Below, one piece after another: positions 44,851 to 55,459 of a DNA stretch of 64,000 nt; position 1 is the stretch's first letter; each line of letters opens with the position of its first letter. The DNA is from Liriodendron chinense. Lineage: Eukaryota > Streptophyta > Magnoliopsida > Magnoliales > Magnoliaceae. The notes under the pieces are model-generated. The model was not told the origin of the DNA, ran no database searches, and saw only the letters and a list, made by a program, of their open reading frames with translations. Location of the stretch: positions 2,480,001 through 2,544,000 of the forward strand of contig ML058469.1 in assembly GCA_003013855.2 (NCBI GenBank). Reading direction: 5' to 3'. The translations under genes and the position numbers were made by a program.

Positions 44851-45501
44851 CACCTTCATATCGTGCGTTCTTAGCCGCGATCTTCTCCACATCTATTCTT
44901 AAATCAGTCCTTGAGGCCCTTGCAGTTCCTCAATGGAAACAGGCAATGGAGGTGGAAATGGCTGCTCTTGACAAGAATGACACTTGGGACCTTGTTTCCT
45001 TACCTGCTGGTAAGAGTACCATTGGATTCAAGTGGGTATTCTCTATTAAGTATATGGATGATGGTTCCATTGAACGATACAAAGCTTGTCTTGTGGCTAA
45101 AGGTTATACACAACATTATGGGATTGACTAAAACGAAATATTCTCTCCTGTGGCGAAGCTGAACTCGATTCGTCTGATTATTTCATTAACAGCTAACCTT
45201 GACTGGCCTCTGTTTCAGCTGGATGTTAAGAAGGCGTTTCTTCATGGGGACCTCGACGAAGAGGTTTATATGGATCTTCTTCCAGGATTTCAGCTTAAGG
45301 GGGAGACTGGGAAAGTTTGTAAGCTGAAAAAGGCTTTGTATGGCCTTAAGGAATCTCCAAGAGCATGGTTTACCAGGTTTAGTGCGGCGGTTTTATCCTT
45401 TGGTTTCAAGCAATGTCAGGTAGATCATACAGTCTTTATCCATACTCAACAGGAGGACCGGATTATTGTACTTGTTTATGTGGATGACATTGTTATAACT
45501 G
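44851..45501 (+). pseudogene. copia E reverse transcriptase, upstream part
   Basis: It begins with WKQAMEVEMAALDKNDTWDL, GFKWVFSIKYMDDGSIERYK and, after a stop, FSPVAKLNSIRLIISLTANL, FQLDVKKAFLHGDLDEEVYM and ALYGLKESPRAWF. The catalytic motif is YVDDI (VDD codons 45480-45488). The sequence ends 13 bp later at the TSD aactg of chromovirus F. RT resumes at 52348. Confidence 0.9.
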
Positions 45502-46369
45502 TGATGCAGGGGCATGCGATGACCTAACCCTAGATGCATGTATATTCAGTTGGAAGATATTCTAATAATAAAATTACGAAACTAACTACTTTCAATCAGA
45601 GGAAACTAACAAATCTCAACACAAAGATGAGATCCGTCTGTCCGGATCATGCCCCTTAGCATAAAACCATGTAAAATCGTAAAAAAGGGAGGATCTAGGG
45701 ATATGAGGATATCCCAGATCTAGCATAGACCAGTCCACAGTCAAGTTTAGATCCGGTTCTCATAGCTAGGCATCCGTCTTTTCGATCGTACCAAAAAAAG
45801 GAAGGGGGGGGGGGGGGGGGGGGGGGGGTTAAGAAAAGGATGAAGGATGTCGAAAAACAATGGGTTCTCATGAAGTACAAATTAGGAATCAAAAGAATCT
45901 TACCTTTCCTCGCACCTTGAAGAAGTAGAGAAGAGAAAACGGGAACTCGGGGGTAGAATTCTCAACACCCGAGGGCCAATTCTGAAACCCTAATCTCTCA
46001 AACAAAGAGGAAGAAACACACGAATTTTTTATTCATTCAATGATTTCGAAATAGGGTTTCTCACAGTATATATAAGCTACAAAAATAAAAAGTGCACTAA
46101 AGTGCCTGAAAACAAAAAAAATAACATAAAAACCCCTAAAGTAAATAACGACACTAAAGCGCATAGAAACAAGGAAATAAATAGAAAAGCGCCTAAACGT
46201 AAATCCGGTCTATGGTCCAGCGGTCATGATGCTCCTGCGTGATCCGCGTCAGAAAATGGGCCTAATGGGCCCGACGTCCATCTACATCAACCCGTCTGCT
46301 CCAACACTCGATTTGCGACGTCGCCTCCTTTGGTACACTCTAAAGGGTACACCACTGATGTCTGCATCA
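45502..46369 (-). repeat. chromovirus F 3' LTR
   Basis: 868 bp. In element sense it begins TGATGCAGACATCAGTGG (at 46369) and ends ATCGCATGCCCCTGCATCA (at 45502). It contains a 25-base C-run in element sense (G-run at 45804-45828). About 45 bp near 46055-46085 (tatataagctac region) are absent from its partner. Confidence 0.9.
45804..45828 (+). repeat. 25-base poly-G run in LTR
   Basis: An uninterrupted run of 25 G on the + strand. In the partner LTR the same place holds gagagagagagg followed by about eight G and agg (about 51807-51832), so the run has expanded or been mis-assembled in one copy. Confidence 0.85.
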
Positions 46370-47674
46370 ATTCTCCCCGGGTGGGAAGAATTCATCATTG
46401 GCGAAAGTGAACTCCTGTACCGCTCAGGCATGTCTGGAACTGATACGCTGTAGCTCTGCCTCGGTAATCCAGGAGTTATCTGCAATAGGCCTGTTCCTCC
46501 ACTTGACTAGGAATTTCTGGTAACCCCCTGAGCGAGTAGAAACCAACTCGGAGTCCAAAATTTCTTCTATCTCGTCTCTTCTTGGTGCAGATGGAAGAGA
46601 AGGTAAGATGGGTATAGGAAGGTCAGGCTGTGGCCAAGGTCCATATATAGGGGTGGTCTGGGAAGAAACATGGGAACCAATGGATAGAGGTAATGACTCG
46701 TGATAGGGAACTAGATCTTCCACATTAAATGTGGAACTGATGCCCATGGTAGGAGGGATATCGACAACATAAGCATTAGACCCCAACTTTTTCACAATTT
46801 TATGTGGGCCTATGCTATGGGCATGAAGCTTCTTCACGGATCCAGGTGGAAACCGATCAGACCTAATACAAACCATGATGTCATCTCTAGGTTGAAATTC
46901 CCTAAATCTCCTGTGAGTGTCAGTAAAAAGTTTATAATGTTCATTACTTGAATTAATCTTCCTTCTGATCTCACTATGCAATGCATGTATATGATGGGCA
47001 AATGACTCCTAACTCTGAAGGACACTGTGGGGTAGCCATGGGGATCAAATCTATGGGGGCTCGGGATCTAAGACCTGAAACAATTTCAAATGGGCTCATT
47101 CCTGTGGACCTGTTCACTGAAGAGTTATAAGCGAACTCTACTGTGGGAAGAACTGTGGCCTAGGTCCTGTGGTGGTCTCCAACTAAACATCTTAACAAAT
47201 TCCCTAGGCTGCGGTTAACTACCTCCGTTTGACCATCCTACTGAGGATGATATGCTGAAGAAAATTGAAGCCTTGTACCCAAAAGATGCCAGAGAGTCTT
47301 CCAAAAATAACTAGTGAACCTAGTATCTCTGTCAGACACAATGGATCTAGGCACCCGTGAAGTCGCACAACCTCCTGAAAGAAAATCTTAGTAATGTGGG
47401 AGGCATCTGAGGTCTTATAACAGGGTAAAAATGGGCCATCGTAGAAAATTAATCTACGACTACGAATATGGAATCGTATTTACGAATAGTCTTGGGAAGC
47501 CCAAGCACGAACTGGCAAAGGAGTGTATAAGCCTGTATTTTGTTTCCTCTGCTTTGCCAGTTGACATGTCCGACACTGCCCTACAATCTTGGCCATATCT
47601 CGCTGGAGATTAGGCCAATGAAAACGATCAGAAACCAGGGCAACTGTTTTATCTCTACCAAAGTGACCTGCCAT
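46282..47674 (-). pseudogene. chromovirus F integrase and chromodomain
   Basis: The zinc-binding part is in frame 47674-47480 (MAGHFGRDKTVALVS and CRTC). The catalytic core between about 47480 and 46990 is decayed and frameshifted; tracts such as the TGSQ/FSSAYHPQ-like region are only partly readable. Frame 46981-46424 carries the C-terminal part (FPPGSVKKLHAHSIGPHKIV, GSNAYVVDIPPTMGISSTFN) and a chromodomain (EILDSELVSTRSGG, KFLVKW, NSWI). A last frameshift puts the end into frame 46485-46282, which crosses the PPT and runs 88 bp into the LTR. Confidence 0.8.
46370..46380 (-). other. chromovirus F polypurine tract
   Basis: In element sense ccggggagaat directly precedes the 3' LTR. Confidence 0.75.
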
Positions 47675-47705
47675 CCCTCCAGCATGAGGCTCCCATACTA
47701 GAAAA

Positions 47706-49130
47706 TCACAGAGGGATGCAGAGCTTGTCCCCTCTAAAAAGATATCCGTCTATAAGGACAAACTCATCACTCCTCGAGGGCGGGTCACTAGACAACGACG
47801 CATAGATGGTCCTAAAGTCAGGACAAGTTGAGTACTCACCATTGAGTTGCTCAAAGCCTGTAACTTCAACGCTCATGGACCGCAGCGTCATGACACGACA
47901 ACTAAGTACGTCAGTAGCCTTATTCTCTTTCCCGGCCTTGTGCTTAAGCGCAAGCGTATACTCTTGAAGAAAGTGTGCCCACTTGGCATGCCTAAGGGTC
48001 AATTTCTTTTGAGAGCTTAAATATTTCAAGGCCTTATGATCAGAGAACATGACGAATTCTTGCGGTAATATATAGTGCTGCCAATGGCGCAATGATTGAA
48101 CAACCGCATAGAACTCTTTGTCGTAGGTGGAGTAGAGTTGTTTAGCCTCATTCAGTTTCTCACTAAAAAAGGCCACATGATGTCCCTCTTGGCTTAACAC
48201 TCCCCCTATGGCAAGTCCTAACGCGTCACACGCCACCTCAAAGACTTTAGAGAAGTCAGGTAGACGCATGACGGGCGCTTTTGTCATCTTCTTCTTGATT
48301 TGAAAGAAAGCTCGCGTCGCGGCTTTAGTCCATTGGAACTCCCATTTTCATATGCAATCTGTGATGGGAGCCATAATAGAGCTAAATCCACCGGATGAAC
48401 CGTCGATAGAACGTGGCTAGGCCGTGAAAGCTTCGCACATCGTGTATATTACGCGGCTCCGGCCAATTGACAATGGCCTTAACTTTCTTAGGGTCTGCAG
48501 ACATACCCTCTGACGAGACAATGAACCCCAGGAAGATAACTCTGGAGGTCAAGAATGAACACTTCTTGAGGTTTGCATAAAGCTTTTCTGTTCGTAGGGC
48601 GTTGCATATCTGCCTCAAGTGTTCAAGCTGCTAGCTAGGGGACGTACTATAGATGAGGATATCATCGAAGTACACAACTAAGAACTTACCCATAAAGGGT
48701 CGTAGCACCTGGGTCATCACCCTCATAAATGTACTTGGAGCATTGGTTAACCAGAAGGGCATAACCAACCACTCGTACAACCCGTTCTTCGTCTTGAAGG
48801 CAGTCTTCCACTCATCTCCCGGGCGAACACGAATTTGGTGATAACCACTCTTGAGGTCAATTTTTGAAAAGATAGTAGACATGGCCATCATGTCAAGCAT
48901 GTTATCAAGCCTCGGGATGGGAAACCGATACTTGACAGTAATTTTGTTTATGGCTCTACTATCCATGCACATGCGCTACGTGCCATCTTTCTTTGGCGTA
49001 AGAAGCGCGGGCACGGCGCATGGGCTCATACTCTTACGAATAAACCCCTTTTTAAGCAATTCATCCACTTAACTCTTCAACTCGGTATGTTCGGTGGGAT
49101 TCATTCTGTAGTGAGGGAGGTTTGGTAGGG
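47706..49130 (-). pseudogene. chromovirus F reverse transcriptase and RNase H
   Basis: RT frame 48972-48631: MCMDSRAINKITVKYRFPIP, YHQIRVRPGDEWKTAF and catalytic VVYFDDILIYS (FDD codons 48661-48669). After a stop, frame 48618-48382 has FLGFIVSSEGMSADPKKVKA and FHGLATFYRRFIR. RNase H (48287-47706) has FEVACDALGLAIGGVLSQEG (relatives read DASG), YDKEFYAVVQSLRHWQHYIL and FSDHKALKYLSSQKKL. Three or more frameshifts and stops. Confidence 0.88.
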
Positions 49131-49275
49131 TCGCCCCTGGGACAAGATCTATTGCATGCTGAATGTCCCGCATAGGTGGGAGCTCGTCTGGAAGGTCCTC
49201 AGGGAAGACATCCTGAAACTCCTCTAGGACTGAACGAACCTCCTGGGGTAACCCTATAGCAACCTCGGGTGTGCT

Positions 49276-49896
49276 TTATCTAGCCAATAGAGCGTACACC
49301 ATAGTCCCAGCTTTGGCCTCTCTCTCAAACTCCTTAGCATCTATAATGTGGAGAGACTTTGACTGAGGCGCCCTTTGACTCTTGGAACTGCCTGGAGACG
49401 CAACATCTTTCGCTCCTGTGGACGATTTGGGAGGGAGCGGGCTCAAGACAAGCTTCTTTCCGTCATGCTTAAACACATAATTATTCGTACGCCCGAATAT
49501 TGTGACAACTTTGTCAAAGAGCCACGACCTTCCCAAGATGATATGGCCAATTTCCATCGTGACCACATCACACCACAACTTATTCTTGTATGGTCCGAAC
49601 TCAATTGGAACAAGGCATTGATGAGTCACAGGAAGGGATGTCACATCAACCCAAGAAACTCGGTATGGGTTGGGGTGAGGGATTGGCTTCAACCCCAGGC
49701 GACTCAAAGTACTTGGAGAAACTACATTCTCACAGCTCCCGCTGTCTATGATCACTTTGCAGCTCTTATCTCCACACTTGGTGTAAGTGTGGAAGATGGT
49801 GGTTCTGCGCCAATCCTCACTTTCCTTCACCTGGGCCAAAACGCATCTCACCACTGCAAGTGGAAGTAGTCTCCACAGTATCGTCCTCGGCATCAC
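49276..49896 (-). pseudogene. chromovirus F protease
   Basis: The active site VIIDSGSCENVVSPS is intact (DSG codons 49738-49746), followed by HQCLVPIEFGPYKNKLWC and HIILGRSWLFD. A stop replaces the codon after ALLAR near 49276, so the link to RT (EYSDVF-like region at about 49210) is broken. Confidence 0.85.
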
Positions 49897-51194
49897 TGGC
49901 CGGCTTCAAGGGATTGGATGATGATTTCCTCCTCATTTTGGTCACCATCAACTTCATATGCCACTTCTTCTTCTGCAGAATGTTTAGAAACAAAGGCAAT
50001 GCGCCCACCATTATTTGAACACTCTGCGGCAGCGTGACCCATGCCACCATAGCGGTAGCACTGCCCTGGCATCGCGGTCCTTGTAGTTTGTCCTGCCACA
50101 TTGTTACCTCGATTTCTGTTGAATGGCTGGGTACCAGGTTAAGCTCTGGGTTGATTTCCGACCTGAGGTCTCACTCCTTGCGGAGCTACTATAGGCACAG
50201 TAGAGCAAATCTCAAACCCTCTAGCAGGAGACTGGCGCACATAGCGCTCCAGTTCCTGCACCATCTGGTAAGCGTGCTCTAAGCTGGTGATCATATGAGG
50301 CATGAGAGGTCAAACCTGAGGCCCATATCAAAATGGGAGAGAACCACAACAGGGTCCTCATCTACATCGCACCTCATCATGTATTCATCGAACTTGGCGA
50401 TGTATTCCGTTACCGTCATGGATCCTTGGCGCAAAGTGTGCCATTGATCCAACAACCTCTGCTTATAAGAAAGGAGAAGATACTTCTCTCGCAACAACTC
50501 TTTCATTTCAATCCAAAAGAGAATTGGCCCCTCTCTAGATCGCTTGCGGTGATGCTCCACATTTCCCCAATGTAGTTTTGCCTGGCCCACCAACTTCATC
50601 TTGGCGAATCCGCCCGCTGTGGGTCTGGCAGACCGTGCCACTGAAAGAAGTGATCCATGTCTGCTAGCCAATCGGAAAAAACTTTGGGGTCCAGTCTCCC
50701 ATCAAAACTAGGAGCGTCAACCTTGATGCCCTTTATGACCCTAATAACAGGGTCCTGCTCATGGTATCTATGAGGTTGCGGATATCGCACCCCACCATGG
50801 ACCTCCCGCTGGGCGGGGAAAACAGGATCATGAATCTGTGGGGGTGGCTGATGATGAGCCCCATCGTGTCCATTGCCAGGCCAACGGACCTGACCATCCC
50901 TAGGCGGATCAAGGGCCCACAACTTGGGACTGATCGATTGCCCCAGTGTTGGGGGTTGCCTGGGGACCATCTAAAGTGGTGGTCTGGATGCTATCCTCTA
51001 AGCGCATGACCCTCTCCTCTAAACGTGTGAACTTATCATCCTGATGTGCAAACTGCTGCGCGATCTCACCTCTCAAGGTCTAAAACTGTTGAACTTATAT
51101 CCATTCTCGTAATTATACCCTCTAGAGCTGTGGTAATTTGATTAGAGTCCATGGTATTATGAAGACCAAACCCACGACCAGTGCGCGTGGGCAT
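49897..51194 (-). pseudogene. chromovirus F gag
   Basis: The start MPTRTGRGFGLHN (51194) lies about 310 bp after the PBS. Then come a coiled coil (EERVMRL region, about 51000) and DAPSFDGRLDPKVFSDWLAD (frame 50970-50596). Next is FAKMKLVGQAKLHWGNVEHH with LRQGSMTVTEYIAKFDEYMM (frame 50671-50291), then a linker and a knuckle reading CYRYGGMGHAAAEC. The second Cys of CX2CX4HX4C has become Tyr. Frameshifts near 50600-50670 and 50290. Confidence 0.85.
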
Positions 51195-51503
51195 ACATCA
51201 GGAGTGATATGTGAAAGGCCCTAGATCTAGGTGCGCAAGGTGTAAAAAGGTAAAAATTTAAATGCAGTTTTGACTATCCTAGTTCAATGCAATGCAAGCT
51301 ATCCTATATGGCCTAGATCTATATGAGGACTCAACAAAATTTAGAAAAAAAGGCTAACTAGACTCAACAAACTATGACTCCTATGCAGAGTCGGACGTGC
51401 CCGAAAGGCCTGCGATTTTTACGATTTGGGATATCCGGTTCCTTCGAAAAAAAATCACCGAAAAGGAAAATTTTGGGTAAACCGACCTACGCTAGGAAAC
51501 TTG

Positions 51504-51515
51504 TCTCCGATACCA
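51504..51515 (-). other. chromovirus F primer-binding site
   Basis: TGGTATCGGAGA in element sense a few bases after the 5' LTR; two mismatches to the initiator tRNA-Met PBS. Confidence 0.8.
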
Positions 51516-51519
51516 AAAT

Positions 51520-52342
51520 TGATGCAGGGGCATGCGATGACCTAACCCTAGATGCATGTATATTCAGTTGGAAGATATTTTAATAATAAAATTACGAAAC
51601 TAAGTACTTTCAATCAGAGGAAACTAACAAATCTTAACACAAAGATGACATCCGTCCGTCTGGATCATGCCCCTTAGCATAAAACCATGTAAAATCGTAA
51701 AACAGGGAGGATCTAGGGATATGAGGATATCCTAGATCTAGCATAGGTCAGTCTATAGTCAAGTTTGGATCCGGTTTTCATAGCTAGGCATCCATCTTTT
51801 CGATCGTACCGAGAGAGAGAGGGGGGGGGAGGAGTTCAGAAAAGGACGAAGGATGTCGAAAAACAATGGGTTTTCATGAAGTACAAATTAGGAATCAAAA
51901 GAAGCTTACCTTTCCTCGCACCTTGAAGAAATAGAGAAGAGAAAACGGGAACTCCGGGGTGGAATCCTCAACACCCGAGGGCCAATCCTGAAACCCTAAT
52001 CTATTAAACAAAGTGGAAGAGACACACGAATTTTCTATTCATTCAATGATTTCGAAAATAAAAAGTGCACTAAAGTGCCTGAAAACCAAAGAAATAACAT
52101 AAAAACGCTTAAAGTAAATAACGATACTAAAGCGCCTAAAAGCAAGGAAATAAACAGAAAAGTGCTTAAACGTAAATCCACTCCATGGTCCAGCAGTCAT
52201 GATTCTCTTGCGCGATCCGCGTCAGAAAATGGGCCCAATGGGCCCGGCGTCCATCCACATCAACTCGTCTGCTCCAACTCTCGATCTGCGACGTCGCCTC
52301 CTCTGGTACACTCTAAAGGGTGCACCACTGATGTCCGCATCA
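51520..52342 (-). repeat. chromovirus F 5' LTR
   Basis: 823-bp partner of 45502-46369; same ends (TGATGCGGACATCAGTGG and CCCCTGCATCA in element sense), with the short deletion and shorter G-run noted above. Confidence 0.9.
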
Positions 52343-52347
52343 AACTG

Positions 52348-53285
52348 GGGATGATCTGAAGTTTTTTGATCAAGTTAAACACATGTTGAGCAAGGAGTTT
52401 GATATTACAGACCTTTGTTCTCTATGATACTTCCTGGGGATTGAAGTGGCTCGGTTGTCTAAAGGCTTTTCATATCCCAGAGAAAGTATACTCTTCATCT
52501 GCTAAACGAGACTGGTAAACTTGGTGCTCGTCCTGCTTCATCTCCCATGGATTAGAAGCATTCATTACATGCGTTTGAAGGTGACTGTCTGATAGATCCT
52601 GGTATGTATCAGAGGCTGGTTGGAAAGCTGATTTACTTAACTATTACAAGACTAGATATTACGCAGGCAGTGAGTATTGTAAGCCAGTTTATGCATTCAC
52701 CGAGATCATCCCATTTAGATGCTGTGTATCGAATACTGAGGTATTTAAAGTCATGCTCAGGATGTGGTATCCTTTATGCAAAGCACGAACATGTTGATAT
52801 TGTCGGTTATTTTGATGCTGACTGGGTTGGATGCTCAACGGATAGAAAATCTACTTCTGGGTACTGCACCTTTGTTAGTGGCAACTTAGTAACATGGCGA
52901 AGTAAAAAACAGTCGGTGGTGTCTCGGTCCAGTGTAGAGGCAGAGTATCGAGCTATGGCCCATGGGGCGTGTGAACTTTTGTGGCTGAGATCTATTATAG
53001 TAAAGCTTGGTTTATCAATTACTTTAGCTGTCCCTCTCTATTGCGACAACTAAGCAGCTATTCACATTGGCTTTGATTCAGTCTTCCATGTAAGGACCAA
53101 ACATATCGAGGTTAATATACATTTCATTTGAGAAAAGATATCTTCTGGGTTGTTAGCTACTCCGTTTGTTAAGTCAACGGAACAGTTAGCTGATATATTC
53201 ACCAAGGCGTTGAGCTCTTCCATGTTACATGAGATTTCTTGCAAGTTGGGTATGATGGATATTTATACACCAACTTGAGGGGGAG
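52348..53285 (+). pseudogene. copia E reverse transcriptase (rest) and RNase H
   Basis: It starts TGDDLKFFDQVKHMLSKEFD, exactly continuing the frame broken at 45501. After stops and shifts, frame 52604-53053 reads YQRLVGKLIYLTITRLDITQ and FMHSPRSSHLDAVYRILRYL. RNase H has YFDADWVGC (usual YSDADWAGC) and SKKQSVVSRSSVEAEYRAMA, ending YCDN-stop. Further in-frame text (AAIHIGFDSVFHVRTKHIEV, TEQLADIFTKALS) leads to the PPT. Confidence 0.9.
53275..53285 (+). other. copia E polypurine tract
   Basis: tgagggggag next to the 3' LTR, preceded by caact: the standard copia PPT context. Confidence 0.9.
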
Positions 53286-53548
53286 TGTTGGAGCATTAAT
53301 TTGCTCTTGGTATTGGTAGTAGGGACTGTTTTGTAAGTAAGGGGGTTTCTTTGTAATATGCTCTTAAGGAGGCTGTTTTCTATAATAAAGGGGAAGCCCT
53401 ACATATAAATAGATAATAAGAAAAAGGGGAGAGATACGAATTTTCTCTTCTCCCCTCTCAATCTCTCAATCTCTCATCTCCATTGCTCTCTTCCCCAATC
53501 TATCTTCAAATCTACAAGTTATCTTCACTCTCTTCTACAAAGTCTTCA
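53286..53548 (+). repeat. copia E 3' LTR
   Basis: 263 bp, the same length as its partner, with seven single-base differences counted by eye (about 97 percent identity). Confidence 0.95.
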
Positions 53549-53553
53549 ATGAC

Positions 53554-54235
53554 GTTCAACTGTTTCTTCATCTAAGCATTCTCCCGTAGGATTTTAGCCA
53601 TCAGTCCTTTGAGGTGTGGGCTCGGCATGGTTGGCTTCTGTGACCAGCATAAATGCCACCCTTGGGCCGGCCTAAAAGCTTGCTAATGTTGTTGAAGTGA
53701 CCAATGGTGACGAGGTCACACAACTCGACTTGGAAGAAGGCCTTACTTTAGGGGAATTGCCTGAAGAAGCAATAGAGCTTCTATAGGATAGTGAGAGAGA
53801 CTCATCATTTGAAAGAGTGAAGTGTGGCCGCATTTGAACAACCATTTATTGGGGAATGGGGAGTGGTGCCTTATTTGGAGAAGCGCAAGTGACACTCCTT
53901 GCAATGGAGCCATCGGTGTGTGCAGCATGTTGAGATGGCGTGGAGTAGTCTCGGCTTGAGCAGGCAATAATGCTAGATTACGGTTGAGTGGTGGTGGAGA
54001 TGGCTTCGCTCCTAGTGTTGTTGGTGGCAACAGTTGCCTACCTTCTGGGACCACTCGGTTGTGGCCCAAAAGTGGCAATAATGGGCCTAACAAACACATA
54101 TTCTGCCTGGGGGGTGGCATTGACTGGGACATGGACCTTAGACGTTGTGGTAGCCTTAAGCCTTCGGGCAAGAACTGGCCCTTGATACAACTTCAACCAG
54201 TGACTTATATGATGAAGGGAAAACATAACTAACAA
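53554..54235 (-). pseudogene. gypsy gag relic, right (N-terminal) part
   Basis: This directly continues the relic at 39329-40419 once copia E and one TSD copy are removed. The minus frames are Pro/Leu/His-rich (for example LLPLLGHNRVVPEGRQLLPP), as in the disordered N-terminal region before some gypsy gag cores. No start codon or LTR was identified. Confidence 0.4.
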
Positions 54236-54756
54236 CCAAACTGGAATGGGTAATTGGCTCACAGTCCAAGTTCTTAACCCTGAACATTCAATTGGCAGAC
54301 TCTCTTGTGGTTTGGTCCACTTGTGAGCTGCATTTGTTTACTTATTATGTTCAGCAATGACCCACCAACATGAAATGTTAACACAGATGGATGTAATTGC
54401 TTAAGTATATAAATCACGATGGACCCCACAGATGGGAACTCTGAGGTTCTCCGTGTGGCCCACCATGATCTCTGCGTCATTCATCTCTGTCCATTGAAAG
54501 CGTAGAAGAAATGTCAGCTTAATTGAAAATCTATCGACCCTTCAAGATTGCATTTGCTAAGCCAACCATTTATATCTGGGTACTTTGATGGACCCAAGAA
54601 GATTTCATTTGCTAACCCAACCATTCATCGCCATGGACCCAACAAGATAGGATTTGCTTACATAGGAAGAAACCCCAAATTTTTCCGTTGGGGAGTACGA
54701 CTGACGGAGGTTGAGCTTCTCTTTTCTCAATGGTGAGGGTAGCACAATGTATTCTG
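54236..54756. other. unassigned, MITE-like phrases
   Basis: Phrases such as gtggtttggtccacttgtgag and tgtggcccaccatgatc resemble interiors of plant non-autonomous DNA transposons. Two short direct repeats gctaa-ccaaccatt (about 54556 and 54611) with gatggacccaa lie close together. No terminal repeats resolved. Confidence 0.3.
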
Positions 54757-55379
54757 TCAATCATGTTTTTTACCATATATGGTATTGGCTATGAGTATCG
54801 AATCCATCTTCCCAATAAATTCGGTTTTGTCCCGATTAACCTGAAATAGTTGTCCTCTACCGAAGAAGATGGATTTGAAATCCAACCATTGTAACCCCAT
54901 TGGAAGGACGATTTCTTCTCTGTCCATCTAAAATCAAAATTTGGCAATCGGAATATCAGATGCGAAGGAAGAATAGAAATCTCAGCCGCTATTTTCACAT
55001 GCAAGGGAAATTACCAGGGAGAATGTAATCACATACCTGGAAAGATTCTCCGAGGAGTAGCGTGAAGGGCAGGGTTCGGTCGTCACCGAACGTCTCCGCT
55101 GCGATAACACCCAAATAGAGGACATGCAAGCAAATAAAATGGGGATTACTGAGAAAGATGGTGCATATATGAACACCATATCAACAGATTGACGAGTTAG
55201 TGACGGATGTTACCTGAAAGTTGCTGATCTGCAACCCACTTTTGATCAGACCCGAGGATGGAGGAAGAGCGAGGAAGATGAATGCTTTCTTTATAATGGG
55301 AGAGAGGCGCAAGTGTATGAGCGAGGTGTACCAGCAGAACACCGGACGGAAGAAACCATCCCATCGCCTGCAGGCGCAT
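54757..55379 (-). CDS. possible small three-exon gene, function unknown
   Basis: On the minus strand three open segments join through good splice sites. Exon 1 55379-55214 starts MRLQAMGWFLPSGVLLVHLA (a hydrophobic, signal-peptide-like N-terminus) and ends TTTCAG|gtaaca. Exon 2 55098-55037 reads ETFGDDRTLPFTLLLGESFQ and ends CAG|gtatgt. Exon 3 54927-54757 starts MDREEIVLPMGLQWLDFKSI and ends GKKHD-stop. Phases agree (1, then 0) and the sum is about 132 residues. I recognise no family. It lies inside the SCD2 intron on the opposite strand. The chance that three open frames line up by accident is real, so this is only a candidate. Confidence 0.22.
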
Positions 55380-55459
55380 TTATGCAAGAGATTTGGATGG
55401 AGGGCTTTGTGGATTCTTGACCCTTTCCAAAGATGGCAGGAAACCACATTCGATTTCAA

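Larger units (their letters stand above)
45502..52342 (-). mobile_element. chromovirus F (Ty3/gypsy), full-length, nested in copia E
   Basis: 6841 bp with a perfect TSD aactg (45497-45501 and 52343-52347), inserted just behind the YVDD active site of copia E. LTRs are 45502-46369 and 51520-52342. Minus-strand order: gag (starting MPTRTGRGFGL at 51194), protease, RT, RNase H, integrase, chromodomain. It is the same lineage as A and C but with a distinct LTR subfamily. Many frameshifts and stops. Confidence 0.93.
40420..53548 (+). mobile_element. copia E (Ty1/copia) with nested solo LTR and chromovirus F
   Basis: 13,129 bp between perfect TSDs atgac (40415-40419 and 53549-53553). LTRs of 263 bp (40420-40682 and 53286-53548) differ at seven positions by eye. 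The order in sense is gag, protease, integrase, RT-RNase H. A solo LTR (42308-43241) sits between gag and protease, and chromovirus F (45502-52342) sits in RT. Without these it is about 5.3 kb, a normal copia length. Frameshifts and stops make it non-functional. Confidence 0.93.

Noticed and set aside
53743..54171. Pro/Leu-rich minus-strand open frame of 142 codons as a stand-alone gene
   Set aside because: It lies in the gag relic on the same strand and continues it after removal of copia E; no start context or homologous family.
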